64,000 bases of DNA, from assembly GCA_036785705.1 (NCBI GenBank), contig JAWUZG010000013.1:20431001-20495000 (forward strand), read 5' to 3'. Under the pieces are notes generated by a model. The model did not search any database, was not told where the DNA came from, and was given only the letters and a program-made list of their open reading frames with translations. Position 1 is the stretch's first letter. Each line of letters begins with the position of its first letter. Positions 47,481-60,216 of the stretch are shown here, piece after piece. The position numbers and the translations under genes were made by a program. The stretch is from Acanthornis magna. Lineage: Eukaryota; Chordata; Aves; Passeriformes; Acanthizidae.

Positions 47481-49244
47481 ATCTTCCACCAGTGGACAGA
47501 AAACTCCACCATGGAGCTCATGGGATGCAGACAAAACAGGAACACTTGGGAATGAGCCTAATTTGGGAAGCTTCTCTTCATAAGCTAAAAGCACTTTCAA
47601 TTAAAATGAAAAATAAGAACATTTCTGTGTGCAGCCTCTCCAGCCGTGGCAGTGCCAGCCTCTGCCCATCAGGTTGTTTGGCAGCATCACCTGAAGGACC
47701 TGTGAATCTCTTTAAAGAGCCATTCAAATTCCACTGCTGGTGTCCCAGGATCCCTATCCTGAGTTAAAAATCCAAGCAAACGACGCTCAAGAAAGAGGAA
47801 ACCGAGAAGTTCATTGTGCCAGACCAAAATCAATAAAATTGCACAGCTCCAGCTCCCCATTTCCTGATTTCCATGCAGGAACACAAAGCTAATGACTGCT
47901 CCTGGAAAGGGAAAGCATGCTTACAACTTAGCTACATCCTTTCTGGGAGGTATTCCTGATTTACATTTTTTTTAAAATCAAAGGATAACCTCACTTAAAC
48001 ATGTTCAAAATGTCATAACATCAAGGAGCAAATATTTCAGGAGCAAATCCAAAATAACTGGTTTGACGTTTGAAAGAAATCTGCACCTTCTGAGGTTGAG
48101 TTATGTTGTGAATTTATTTAGTGTCAGTGAAGAGTCAGGCTTGAAACCTGAATTCAAGCTTTACACCATATTTTCATTACTAGGCACTGAAACATATTTA
48201 GGTGTATTTGACCAGCTAAAAAAGGGATTAGAGGAAAATTTTCTTCTTTATACTTAAAAGAAAAAAAGAAAAGTAAAATAAATTCTTTCTTTCTTTTTAA
48301 TTAAATCTAAGCAGTGCAAATAGGGCAGCCTTGGTCGTACAGCAACTCTCCAATTATCCTCTGAACTATATTGGTTAAAAATAGGTCAAAATCAATATTC
48401 CCTTTTTCAGGACAAACCTTGCAACAAAGAAATCTTTGAAGGATTTTCAAAAACAAGCTCAGAGAACAAACATGAGTGAATGATGAAAAAGAGGACTGGT
48501 GCTGCCAACACTTTGAGAGAGCTGATGGGGAGAGAGCTCCGGGATCCTCCAGCCCAGGATGTGTGCTGGGAGAGGGATGAGGGCTGGAGCACAACCCAGC
48601 CCAGGGAGGCATGGAAGCCTTTCTGCAGCAGGATGGGTGCAAAGCAACCCAGAGCAGCCCTCGGTGTGGATTTATCGCCTGCTGACCTGAGAGGGGTCTG
48701 CTCCGCATCTGGGCTGGGGGGTTCCTTGGATTCACGGGCCACAAAGGCAGGAAGAAAGGAAAATGCAACAGCATATGGTTTTGGCTGGATGGAAATGACT
48801 GCAGCAAACTGTGAACTCGATTTTGTAGTAAGAACAAGTAATAAAAATAATAATAAAATATGTGTGCTTTTAGCCAGCCCTCATTTACTGCGGCATATCC
48901 CAAACAGACCGTCTCTGTCGAGGGCTGTTTCCACAAATCGATCCAAGATCCCCAGACTTGCTCATCCAGGTACTGATGTGGCTCTGTGGAGTGCAGGACT
49001 TCCCCCCCAGCCCAGCAGGACCAGCAGCAGGATCTCAGCTTGGAAGCAGGTCAAGAACTTTTGAATCCAAGCCTGATGGAAGGGTGTGTTTGCTATCACA
49101 TCCCATTCCCTAAACTGGCCGGAAAGACCGGACCCTGCCTGTCCTCTGACACCCTGAGGGGGTGGGCAGGAGGTTGATTCATCGCACCAATACCGATCTG
49201 AGTTTTTGAAATATCTGGAAATATAAAGATCTTTTTAATAGGGG
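47481..49244. other. Non-coding stretch with two opposing open frames
   Basis: A 194-codon plus-strand frame (48480-49064) and a 209-codon minus-strand frame (48307-48936) overlap in the GC-richer part. Neither shows a domain, signal peptide or conserved motif. Mutual overlap in GC-rich, stop-poor DNA is the simplest explanation. A/T-rich simple sequence flanks this part. Confidence 0.5.
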
Positions 49245-49260
49245 AAAAAAAAAAAAAAAA
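49245..49260. repeat. Poly(A) run (16)
   Basis: Uninterrupted A run, with no recognisable retrotransposed sequence upstream. Confidence 0.9.
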
Positions 49261-49341
49261 GGAAAAGACTTGTTGAAGAGTCTGGTTAAAATATGGGCTA
49301 GAAAAAAGAATCCTCCCCTACAATGCTTTTCCTTACTGTAT

Positions 49342-49476
49342 TCACAGAATCCCAGACTGGTTTGGCATGGAAGGGACCTTAAAGCTCATCCACTCCCACC
49401 CCCTACCATGGGACACCTTCCACTATCCCAGATTGCTCCAAGCCCCATCCAGCCTGGCCCTGCACACTTCCAGGAT
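49342..49476 (-). mobile_element. CR1 LINE fragment, diverged
   Basis: Antisense CR1 3' end: TCACAGAATCCCAGACTGG, GGAAGGGACCTTAAAGCTC, CCATGGGACACCTTCCACT and GCTCCAAGCCCCATCCAGCC. It has several deletions relative to the other copies and is older in appearance. Confidence 0.9.
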
Positions 49477-52400
49477 TATTCCCCCAAAAGGTCAAAATAG
49501 AAATACCCTGTGGGTTTCTGGGGAAGTGTCTGTGTGGCCTTCTGTTCAGAAAAGGCAACTAAATACCACACAGCCTTAGAGATTTGAGACACTCGTGGCA
49601 GTTCCTTCTCCCGGCAGCCTTTTGCCATCACCTCTGCCCAAAGAGGGGTCACTCTGGTGCAGGGACATTTAACACCTGAAAACTTCAGGCCCAGGTTCAG
49701 ACAATTCTCCCTGCCTCAGAAGTGGCCCAAAAGCTGACCCAGGAATGAAACAACCTGGAATTGGCTCCAAGTAAAGGCACAGCCATTGCCCAGTATTTAC
49801 AGTGCACATATGAATCACAACTGCTCGCTGTGCTATCGGACAGATGGGAGCAGAGAGCACCTCTGGGTTGGAATCCACTCTGTGCTGCTCAAACAGCGCT
49901 TGGTGCAAGGCTGTGCACTGAAAACAAACACGCCTGGGCTGGAGAAATTGGTACAAAACACAATGTAATAGTGCTGGCGGGCAGGAAGCAATTGCAGTGG
50001 GGCTGGGTAGCCTCAGTTATGGAACAGAGCTCGCTGCAGACAGTCCTCTGCAATTTGGGTAATTACAATGGGAGTCAGCAGCTGTTGATATTTGCCAATT
50101 TTAAATGTACATGGCCTTCTTTGAGGACTGTGCCGTGCAAATTTAGTGGATCCCATTTGGAAAAAAGTAAAATTCCTCCTGTTTGTAAGGACACTGAGGG
50201 CTGTGACCTCGTTTTAGCAGAAGTTTGATTGCAACATCACATTCTCCCAGTGTGCTCGAAAAGCCAAGGTCAAGCGTGGACCATGTCAAAGGCTTCATCA
50301 GCTCGTTACCCACTGTAATTATATTTTCTGCACCTTACTCCCTTTGTCCCACTATCCTTCCTGAGAGTATTCCCAGCTAATAGCTCTGCATTTTCCCACC
50401 CACACATCCACTGTTTCATAACAGAGCTGGAGCTGAGCAGCCAACCTGACCCTCTTCAGAAATATTTCCCTTTCCACACACAGTAATTATTGCAGCCACC
50501 ATTTGTGGGGAAGCCCCAGCGTGCTGTGCACTGTGGGGCAGGAGAATTATGGTGATAATCTAAATTTCCAATGATTAGAAATGGCCCATCCTGCAGGTCC
50601 TGTCTGATAATGTCACCCTCAGTGGGAGCTGCCTGGGGAGGGCACAGGCAGATGAGCCCCTGGTGTCACACAAGGATTGTGACACAAGGTGTGTGCATCT
50701 GCTGGGAGAGGAGCAGGTCAGGAGAACTGGATTTCAGGGATAATACAAAATAAAGTCCATTCTGAACTGTCAGAGTCATTATCTGAGTCACTGCTTACAC
50801 CCCTCAGTGTCACCTGCAGCAGTGCCAGGACAGAGGTTCCCCCATCCATGTGGAGTCACAAATCCATGGAAAACCCAAACCCAAACCCTCATTGCCAAGG
50901 TTCAGCAAACTCACAAAGAAAGAAATAATGAGGAATTCAGTAGGAACTGTGTCCACTGAGATACAAACAGAGGTGGCCACCCATTTCCCTGAACTGAAAG
51001 TCAACTCACAACTCTTCAAGAAAGCCCATAAATTATCCTATCACTGAAAGAGGATTTCAGATGCTTTTTGTTTCCTGTCAATACAAATCTGGCTGGGCTC
51101 AGTGAGCTCTATTGAATGCACATGTATCTCCTTCAAGCCACATTTCATGCTCTCCAAACATCTCTCTCTAAATTAAATCCTTTCATATTCCTTGAAAAGC
51201 TCAGTTCATAATTAGGAAAGAGTTCTGATTTTCCATTTTTATTAATTCATTCGATTTCAAGATTTTGAAGCCAAAGTAATTGCAACTAAGTGAAACTTAT
51301 TGAAAGGCAAAAAGATACAATCAGTTTCAGACAATGAGAAAATTAAAGATTTTTTTGAATGCAAAGGTTGGTCTAAATGTCCTGGCTAAACTGAATTCTC
51401 AACAATGCAACAATCTCCAGAGAAGCAATGATAGATGTTTTGCTTCTCCGAATGAACTCGGAGGGTTGGCTAGATTAATGCTTAAATCACTTAATTTATT
51501 TGGCTTAATTTATATGCTGCTCTTCACTTTCAGAGCCTCCCTCTCCCCCCAGTCACACAGTTCCAGCACACCAGGCCTGTGCCAAGATCTCTGAGCTCAG
51601 GCTTTGCTCTCCCTAAACATCTTTCCCTATTATGTGGCTCAGATTAAATCTGCTGCGCTAATTTGTTATTGCAATCTCAGATCTGCTTCTGGATTGCAGT
51701 TCCCTTCTGCATCCCAAATACTGGAATGCAGAGCAGGAGTGAGGAGTTGGGGCCTAATTTCCACTTTTTCAAACTACAATTTGTCTCTGATGATCTTTTG
51801 AAGACGATGAATGAGTTATACAAAGGCAGATAAAATATTAATATTTTTTAAACTAATGAAAAGGGCGATTCCACCCCACTCTTGGGCTACTCAAGATAAT
51901 TTGACAAACTTCCCAAAGCTGTACTTCCAAGGCCCATGAATCATTTTTATATCCTGGAATGTGCCCTAAGAGAAAGAAGGATCCGAAGATTTCCTAGTAA
52001 AGTAAATTATACTGAAACCTGGGGGCAGCATCTCACATTTTTCTGGTTAATTAGAAAGAGACTTTGCTCAGAGATACCCCACCTATATACTGACATTCTT
52101 GGAGAAAATGAATGACACAAAGGAGTGTGGAAAGTGCAGGAAACTTATCCAAGAAAGCATATCCTAGAACAGAAACACATGTTGTGTTCTGATGCCCAGA
52201 GGTTTAAACTATTAATGACTAGTATATTTCTTGCCACAAAGGCAAAGACAAAACACAGATAAAAATGCCATTACCATTAATATACACCAAAAAAAACCAT
52301 GTGTACAAAAATGCCTATTAATGATAAAATGTATTTTAAGATATCTAAATTGGTTATAGAGTCCATTAGGCATCTAATTACTCTTGGAGACAATTTAAGT

Positions 52401-53857
52401 ATTTTCAATTGCTATCTGAGCTTATAGAAAATATGGTTCTTTTCACATTACCCATATGTTCAATAAGAATAAGCTATAAAAATATTTCTAGAACAACTTC
52501 TTCCATGACATATTAGATAAACCTGCGCCTCTAAAAAAATAACCCCTGGATCAAGGTTATATAAATTGATATTAAAGCTCAGCAAAGATCTGCTTTACAC
52601 TAAATCTTCTAGAAATAGGACAGACTTTCTCCATCGAAGGGCACAAGGTAAATAACTGAAGAGGAGGTAAAAACAGATAATCAATTATTTCAGTTGGTTT
52701 CAGGGGTAGTGCTGAAATTTTCAGCCCCTTAGAGAAAAACCGAAAATCAATAGAGCGCAGAATTTTGAGATAACAAAGAAAGAAACATCTCAAAGGCATT
52801 TGCAACATGTGATAAAAGTATAAAGCAAAGTCTGCTGTCACCTTCAGAGTGCAAATGAACAGGAATATTCCTGAGTCTGCTCTGAGCTGACTGCACGGGG
52901 GTGGGAAATAGGAAACTTCTCAATTTCCCACCCTCAGCCCCATGGAGAGAGCAGCAGAACAGAACGGGCAGGAACAGAACTCTGCAGCTCAGGCCATGGA
53001 CGCTGGACTCAAATGTCCATAGGGACTGGGGAAAATGGACTTGACAGGAGCTTGGGAATAACGGGAAACAGCAGTGGGGCTTGGGAATAACAGTGGGCCC
53101 TGCAGCTGAGAGATGAGGAGTGAGTAAAGTCACAAGTGAAAAACTTTAATTGTTCTTTATGGCACCAACCTCCTCCCGAGGTCCTTCTGTGTAAAACCCG
53201 GGCTGGCAGAGCATCCCATCCTAAGAGAAGTTTGTTTATCCACCGTCCTGGACAGCTCTCAGACCCTAACAGACCCTTCAATCCATATTTACAGTGCTTC
53301 CCCCTCTTTGCACTCCGTTATTTGTACAAGTCCTGCTCTTCTTTTGCTCCCATCCCCAAAAGCAGAAGCCAATGAATTTTAGCACAGGTAAGAGAGAACT
53401 GCGGCACAACACAAAATTTAACAAGACCTTCCAAAGCCACGACCTTCACCCTAAAACAAACCTCTTCAAGTAATAAATATTCCAACCTCCACGGCCTCCC
53501 GGTCCACCTCTCTGATTTCAGCATCCACCCTTGAATAAATAATAAAATTTAATAGAACAAAAGGCTGAACATCTGCTAAAGAATTTTCTCTTCACCCAGT
53601 TGATAAAGGAATTAATGTTTTAGTTGTCTATGTATTATTTATTCTGGCTCTAAATTGTACAAAACTAATAATTAAAAGAGAAAGAAAAGCTGCGGGGCAC
53701 CCGTTTTTCATCCTTGGCATGAAAGCGTTCCCTATGAAGTTTCAGGCATTTTAAAATTCAGAAAAATCCAAATCTTATCCCTTGAAACGCAGAGATGGCA
53801 AAGTTCACAGAGAAGGTTTTTATGGAGCAGAAAGAACGGACTCCACTTTGCATCAAA
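49477..53857. other. Long unique stretch
   Basis: 4.4 kb without a firm transposon or gene. The frame at 49761-50228 (155 codons) has no signature. A 29-bp-offset doublet (GCTTGGGAATAAC) lies at 53050-53091. The sequence at 53100-53560 has an LTR-like feel on the minus strand, but no edges or target duplication could be found. Confidence 0.5.
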
Positions 53858-53932
53858 TCATAGAAAATGTGGCTTGTGGGACCTCAGAGGTTCCTGCCCC
53901 GTGTCAGGATCAACTGCACCACTCTCATTAGC
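53858..53932 (-). mobile_element. Probable diverged CR1 3'-tip
   Basis: ATCATAGAAAATGTGGCTTG, then GGGACCTCAGAGG and a degraded GGATCAACTGCACC resemble an old antisense CR1 terminus of a different subfamily. Confidence 0.5.
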
Positions 53933-54146
53933 AGCTCTTTCTCTGCCTTTGCTGAAACTCAAGTGCACTCAGAGACCTTTAAGCCTCCCTTCCTCATGAT
54001 ATGCATGTAAATACATCCTTTTCTCATTATCTTTATTACTGAGCTCTTCCTTGCTGCCTTGTAAGGCCATTCTTCTTGTCCCTGCCAGACAGGAGCGTAT
54101 CTAACAGTGACACACAGACTAATTACTGCCTCTTATTTTCCTGCAG

Positions 54147-54280
54147 CCATTTACATCCTGCGAGATCCATCACGTCCCGGTCAGCCTCCTCCTCTCCAGC
54201 CTGACAGTGCCAGCCCCAGCTCCTCACCACAGCCTTGGCTTCTCCAGCCATTCCTGCCTCTCCTTCCCGTGCTCTCCCGG
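54147..54280 (+). other. Candidate internal exon (134 bp)
   Basis: A polypyrimidine tract ends TTTTCCTGCAG at 54146 and a donor CGG|GTGAGT lies at 54278-54286. This gives a complete acceptor-to-donor unit of 134 bp, a typical internal exon size. Two of the three forward frames are open through it. One gives a Pro/Ser-rich peptide, and the third has a stop. No known domain is visible. It could be an exon of an unannotated coding or non-coding transcript, or chance. Confidence 0.28.
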
Positions 54281-54458
54281 GTGAGTTATCTCTCTCATTT
54301 GTTTTAATGGCTGTTTTCCTCTCCAGTGATTATTCAGTGAGGAGCTGCTATGAAACACCTCTGGTCCCCCCAGGGCTGAGGCTCCTGGGAGAGCCAATGC
54401 CTCATGTCTGATCCTCAGCCTCCCACCTGCACCCCTGAGTCCTCCAATTCATCACCGA

Positions 54459-54492
54459 ACCTTGGAACAGTTCAGGTTGGAAAATACCCCTA
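54459..54492 (-). mobile_element. Short CR1 3'-tip, abutting a second one
   Basis: CCTTGGAACAGTTCAGGTTGG, then AAAATACCCCTA resembles an antisense CR1 tip and lies directly next to the following, clearer copy in the same orientation. Confidence 0.5.
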
Positions 54493-54700
54493 TGATCATA
54501 GAATTTTGAGGTTGGAAAAGCCCTCTAAGACCATCGAGTCCAAACATTCCCCCAGTACTGCCAAGGCCACCATGTCCCCAAGTGCCACATCCACAGAGCT
54601 TTTAAATCCCTCCAGGGACAGAGACTCCATCGTACCCCACTGTTTTCCTGAGCCATTCAACACTGCCTTTTGCTTTTCCAGAATGCAAGAAGTCCAACCT
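54493..54700 (-). mobile_element. CR1 LINE fragment, 5'-truncated
   Basis: Antisense CR1 of the subfamily with TGAGGTTGGAAAAGCCCTCT, ACCATCGAGTCCAAACATTC, CTGCCAAGGCCACCATGTCC and AATCCCTCCAGGGACAG. About 200 bp remain. Frames at 54404-54721 are repeat translations. Confidence 0.92.
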
Positions 54701-57700
54701 TTCACTGAGATATGCACCTAAACTACTGAAATGCCACTCCTCTACCAAAAAAAAAGCCTTAATGCTGCACTTGTTACATATTTAAATAATAGTCAACTGC
54801 ACAAGTGTATAAAACTTTGCTGTTATAAAATGACATATTATTGACACATTACACCAGCCTGCTGGCTTTTCTACTCCCAAGCCATAAAATTTGGCAGAAT
54901 AAAAAGAGAAAGGCTCCTGGATAGGTTAGTGAGTGACCCTATAAAGAGGAAGTGGTTCCCAGGTGTGGGTGCCACTCTCGTATCCCAAAGTGCCGGCAGG
55001 GTTTGAGGCACAGGAGTCAGGCAGAGCCTCCTGCCTGGGTTAAATGCGTATTCAGCATTTTCGGAAATTTTCCTCCAGGCTCATCAACATATAAATAGAG
55101 AAGGGCTCTGCAGGGGTTCCCCCGACTGTGCTGATTTCCTGAGGTGAGGAGGGAAGGAGCATTTTAGGGCCATGTCCCAGCTGAAATGAGATCACCAAAG
55201 ACGGAAGAGTTTCAGAGAGGAACTCGGACAACTCCTCAAGGGGCACAAGAAAATAATATCTGAGGATAGAATAAATTGGTTACACTTAGGGAAAGAATTG
55301 GGAAGAGCAAAGATGCTCTGTGTGTACCCATTCCAAGGGATTCCTGAGCTGAGGGATGCTGCATTATTCCCCTCATACAGCAAATACTGCTTTTTACATC
55401 GAGGATATTTTTAAATAAACTTAAATTTCAAGATGCATTTGATAAAGGAGACATACCAACTGCACCCCCCAAAAACAACTCCATCAATTTGTAATTTGCG
55501 AATCAAAATTCACAGATAAGAACACCTTGAATACACAAACTTTGCCTGAGGCTAAATACAAGTTATTTCCTCTCCCTGCAGCAAGGCTGTGACGGTGACA
55601 TTGCATCAATAAACAAGCTCCCTAAAATTGAAGGAGCAAATTTGTACATTCCAAGGGATGCAGAGGAATGATTTTGTGGGATAGGTAAAGACAGCAATAA
55701 ATCGCCACGACTTGATTTTATGCTGAATAAATTTCTCACTAGCTCAGGTGCCAGCCAGCACACTGAAAGAACAGAGCATGAAAACAACTTCACTATTGTT
55801 CTTAAAGAACTTTTGAAACTCTCACTGCCCTGGCAAGGAAATATTCATATATAATATGAGAATATAGAAGGGAAAATTGTAGAATGACACAATGGCTGCT
55901 GAAAAATGCCAAGCACATCGTGGTATTTCCAAATAATTTGGCTTGAGTGTGATGGCCAATGTCAGAATTCAAACTGAGCTTAAGGAATATACCTTGGTAA
56001 GACACAGCTTTGTGTTACCAGGGATGTATTGATTTTTCTTTCACTAAGAAAGATAAAGATTTTGCTGGAAAAACTAAACCAACATTGCCTTTGAAGCCTT
56101 CAAACACAGACTCGACTCTTTGTCTAAACTGTTTAGCAAATAAGCCTGTGAAGAATTTTCAAATGCTTTTTTTTTCTCTTTTGCACAGAAATATCAGAGT
56201 CTCCCTTTGTTACCTGCCTCAAAATAATAGATTTATAGGAAATATTGTACTGCTCCAATACACAATAATGGGGAGCTCAGCAAGACACTTATTTCATCTA
56301 CATCAGCCAAAATATCTGCAGCAGCTGATTCTCTCGCAATTGGAAGCTGTGTAGTGATGCCACAGATAATATCCACACTTGGAATAGTGTCTTTATTTAT
56401 TTTATGTTATGCTTTTTGCTTTTCTCAGTGCCTCATCCTAAATTTAGAATAACTCCATCTCCATATATGAAGGTTACGGCATTGGTGAGTCCTTTACAAG
56501 GACACACTGATAAAACCTCTGCTCTTAAATTAAATTCCTCCCTAATAACCTGTCCTAGAAAAGCAGGAGCACTGATAAGAGTTTCGCTCCATGCTGTGCA
56601 TTGTCCCTCTCCACTGCTTGATTTTATGATTTGATTTCAATGCCAGATCTTGCTGGAGCCTTACTCAGCTGCTTTTTCCTCACAGAGTGTTGCAAAAAAA
56701 TTCAAAACCTGGTTTGAGAGCTGAGTCCTGAGATAAGGGTGGAAACAGAGCAGCTGTACAGGTATAAATATAGATCTCAATATGTATAAATACTTATATA
56801 AATATAGAGAAACATATATTGATATATAGAGATATTGATACACCAACTGCCTGGACACAAATACAGGAAAATTCAGCAGTGTGGTTCCTTCTACAAAAGA
56901 AATGACTCAAATCCAGTTGTCATTCTGTCCACCTCAAACACACAGATTCAGGGAAATTGCTAAATATTAATTCCGTGAAGGCGCTGAGATTAGAGCTGAT
57001 TTTGATTCTACACGTCAAGATTTCTTTTTCAATTAGTTAATAAAAGATAGGTGGAATTGGGACAATATTAATAAATGCAGTTTTAAAAATAAATTGGTGC
57101 TTGACGATTCTATTGCATGGTTGAAAGAAGTAAAAATGTACAAGAAAGATACATAATAGACCAAAATATTAATTATCAAAATATTTCTTCAACTAAAGTG
57201 TTTTCATGTCCCTGTTGATCTCCATTAAAGAAAGGTGATTGTCTAAACTTGGACTGGGTTATGGGTTCATCATTCCCTATAAAAATCTCAGTTAATGTTC
57301 TTCACTATATTTACAAGATGTTTTCAAAGTGCCTCCAAGTTTGCAACAATGACAATCCTCATGCTCAGCATTGGAAACATTCTTTCTCTTTAATTCCTTG
57401 AGACCTAAAATCTTGAAAATATCTGTTCCCTTGCTCAAACGACACATATGGGATTTTTCCACACGTGCAGGACCATCCCTCTTTCCCTCAGAACAGCAAA
57501 TTCCTGATTCCTAAAGGTTGCACAGCCAAAGCAGGAACACAAACAACACTTTTACTCTGACAAGGTCATTACAAAAATCAAATTGATGCCCCATTGCTCG
57601 GGTTAAACTTTATTCCCATTTTATAAATGGGAAGGGGCAGGGCAATAAAAGGGGAGATGTTTGACTGCACAAAGCAAATAATTCAGGTTTCCATCTTAAA

Positions 57701-59315
57701 ACCACCAGTTGTGTCCATCCGTACCCTAAATGCGCCCCCAGATTCCTGACACGGGGACTCAGTGCTTTCCTTCCCTTTCTCTCCCCTCTGGGGTTCCTGG
57801 GGAAGATCCTCTCTGCTCTGGAGGGCTCCCACAGATCCTATTTTAAACCAATCCAGCCCTTTTTTTCCTTTAAAATCAACATCCCGTGGCAGTTGGCAAT
57901 TCCGCACTGGGCTCGTAAGGAAAAGGAGAGTCAAATATTTTGAAATATCTTTTTGTTTCAATTGAAGCCTTTTACAACCAGAAATTAAGTAATAAATAGG
58001 AACTCAATAAAGCATGAAATGTAGTACTTTCTGTTTAACTGTGGGCATTTAAATTGATTTTCATTTCTCTCTGCAGGGTGTGCTTTGGGGCTTTGGTTGG
58101 GGTTTTTACAGATGCCACTCACTTATTCACAAAGATTTACACACCTCAACAGCTCCTGCACCAAAAACATAACATCTCTTGAAAATAAAAGGTTAAAATT
58201 CACTTTGCCCTCTGACTATAACAGAAATACCTTTGCAAGCTAATGATTGTAACAGGCTGCTCTGTTCCTGAATAAACATTCTAGGGATTTCCTGAGGTGT
58301 TGTTTTGTTTTGTCATTTCTTCTTTTTTTTCTCTCCCATCTTTTTAATTGACGGAAAAGAATTCAGAGGGCATAGCCAGCTTAGATGTTATTTCAGTCAA
58401 AAATGTGTATATGTTGTCTTTCTATACACTTTTCAAATTGAAAAAAAAAATACATTTACACAGCTTCTGGATATTCATTTTATAGGAAAAAAAAAATCTT
58501 TAAAGCTTCTCCAACTCATCTCCTTCTGCCAGCTTTCCTGGCCAACTCTTTCTTAGTAATGCCAGTAGAGGCCAAAAAAAGTCTGGTTTAAACAATGTTT
58601 CTGTCTGTTGAAACCAAGAGAAGGCAGTTTCTGTTGGACACACTCAGTGCAGGGATCCCACTTTTTCTCCTGGAGGGAGTGGGCAATGCTAACACGGGAA
58701 TGGGCTCCGAGTTGCTTTGAGGACAAAATTCCCCAGTTCCTCTTGTTGACTTTTCCTGCAGCAGATCCATTTCCAGCCCCTCCCCTCTGCTTTGAAAGAG
58801 GCAGGTTCAGCATCTGCCAGGGAAACAGTCCTTTTTTGGGGCAGGAGGCTCTTGGCTGTCCCCATTCCCACATCGCGGAGCTTTTGTCTCCCTGCCCTTG
58901 CCAGGAGCTGGAGCAGCCCTCCCTCGGCAGCGCTGCCTTCCCGGGACAAGATGTACCTAACGGGAAAACGAGGAGATGACGGCATGGGTGAGGATAAAGG
59001 AAAGAATGGGAGACACCAGGGTGGGATTGGAGCAGAGATTGCTGCCCCAAGGAGCCTGCCATCCCCAATGCTCCCTCCTTTCATCCCTGAAATGTGTCAG
59101 AAAATAACAGCCACCAAAAATCAGCAAAAGCTGGGCATCTCAGTGGAGATCTGACCCTCCCCTCTCCAGGCAGCAGCTTTGGCTAAAAGTCTTTGCTCCT
59201 GTGCCCCTTTAGGTGGTCTCAGGTAATAAATGCAATTCTTCTAAATATGCAAATTATTCATAGGCTTCGCTTCAAACACACAATGCAAAATGCTGCCACC
59301 TCAGAGGGGGCGGAG
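54701..59315. other. Long unique stretch
   Basis: 4.6 kb with no firm transposon or gene. An AT-rich TATAAATA-type low-complexity segment lies at 56760-56840. Poly(A) runs occur near 58441-58450 and 58488-58496. A GC-richer part at 58550-59150 has open frames on both strands (171 codons minus, 123 codons plus) without signatures. Confidence 0.5.
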
Positions 59316-59457
59316 ATGTGGCTGTGCCATTCCCAGAAGTGCTCAAGGCCAGGTTGGAGCAACCTGGGACAGTGGAAGGTGTCCCTGCCCATGGCAGGGG
59401 GTGGAATGAGATGGACTTTCAGATCCCTTCCAATCCCAACCATTCTGCGATTCCAGG
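59316..59457 (+). mobile_element. CR1 LINE fragment, 5'-truncated
   Basis: Sense CR1 3' end: AGTGCTCAAGGCCAGGTTGG, AGCAACCTGGGACAGTGG, the GTCCCTGCCCATGGCAGG core and CCCTTCCAATCCCAACCATTC. It lacks about nine bases (ACAGGGCTT region) present in other copies. Confidence 0.93.
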
Positions 59458-59847
59458 AATCACTCCAGCTAGTGATGACTGCCTGGGAAGGGCTTGGCAG
59501 GTTCACCCCAAAAAGATCATTTTGATGCAGGGAATGCTCCTCAAAGGATGTGGTCAGTGGAGAGAGAAGGAACAAACAAGGAGGTGAACTCTGCCAGGGA
59601 ACCACCCTGGTGGAGGAGAGGGCCAGAAGAGGAAGGGGGAACAAGGTCACGCAGCAGAAGCAAAATAAAGTTGATCCTAAGGCAGGAGACACAGCAAGGG
59701 CAGGGGAATGAGGGCAGGACTGAGGAGCACTTCATTTCCTGAGCGTGACTCCAGTGCAGAGGAAACAACAGATTCACATCCCGGAACCTGGCAGGGGATG
59801 AAAGGGCAGCGACGGAGCCGGAGAGCTAAACAGAGCTGACACATCCT
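59458..59847. other. Purine-rich non-coding stretch
   Basis: A G/A-rich stretch between the CR1 copy and the minisatellite. Nothing else is recognised. Confidence 0.5.
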
Positions 59848-60216
59848 GGTGGGACACAGGAGGGACAGGAGTCCTCCTTGGTGTGACACAGGAGGGACAG
59901 GAGCGCTCCTTGGTGTGACACAGGAGGGACAGGAGCCCTCCTTGGTGTGACACAGGAGGGACAGGAGCCCTCCTTGGCACAGGAGGGACAGGAGCCCTCC
60001 TTGGTGTGACACAGGAGGGACAGGAGCGCTCCTTGGCACAGGAGGGACAGGAGCCCTCCTTGGTGTGACACAGGAGGGACAGGAGCCCTCCTTGGTGTGA
60101 CACAGGAGGGACAGGAGCCCTCCTTGGCACAGGAGGGACAGGAGCCCTCCTTGGTGTGACACAGGAGGGACAGGAGCCCTCCTTGGTGTGACACAGGAGG
60201 GACAGGAGCCCTCCTT
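59848..60216. repeat. 32/27-bp minisatellite, 12 copies
   Basis: Nine 32-bp units (GGTGTGACACAGGAGGGACA, then GGAGCCCTCCTT) and three 27-bp units that lack the TGTGA stretch (59976-60002, 60035-60061, 60126-60152). The order is L L L L S L S L L S L L. A few units have GCGCTCC in place of GCCCTCC. All minus-strand frames stay open because the unit has no stop in any of them. This explains the 279-codon minus-strand frame, which is not a gene. Confidence 0.97.

Noticed and set aside
48307..49064. 209-codon minus and 194-codon plus frames overlapping each other
   Set aside because: No domain, motif or splice context. Opposing open frames in a GC-richer, stop-poor segment are expected by chance.
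53100..53560. LTR-like segment on the minus strand with an ATTAAA-type signal
   Set aside because: No TG...CA edges and no target-site duplication could be located, so it is not supported.
58553..59068. 171-codon minus-strand frame
   Set aside because: Overlaps open plus-strand frames of similar length, with no recognisable family or splice signals.
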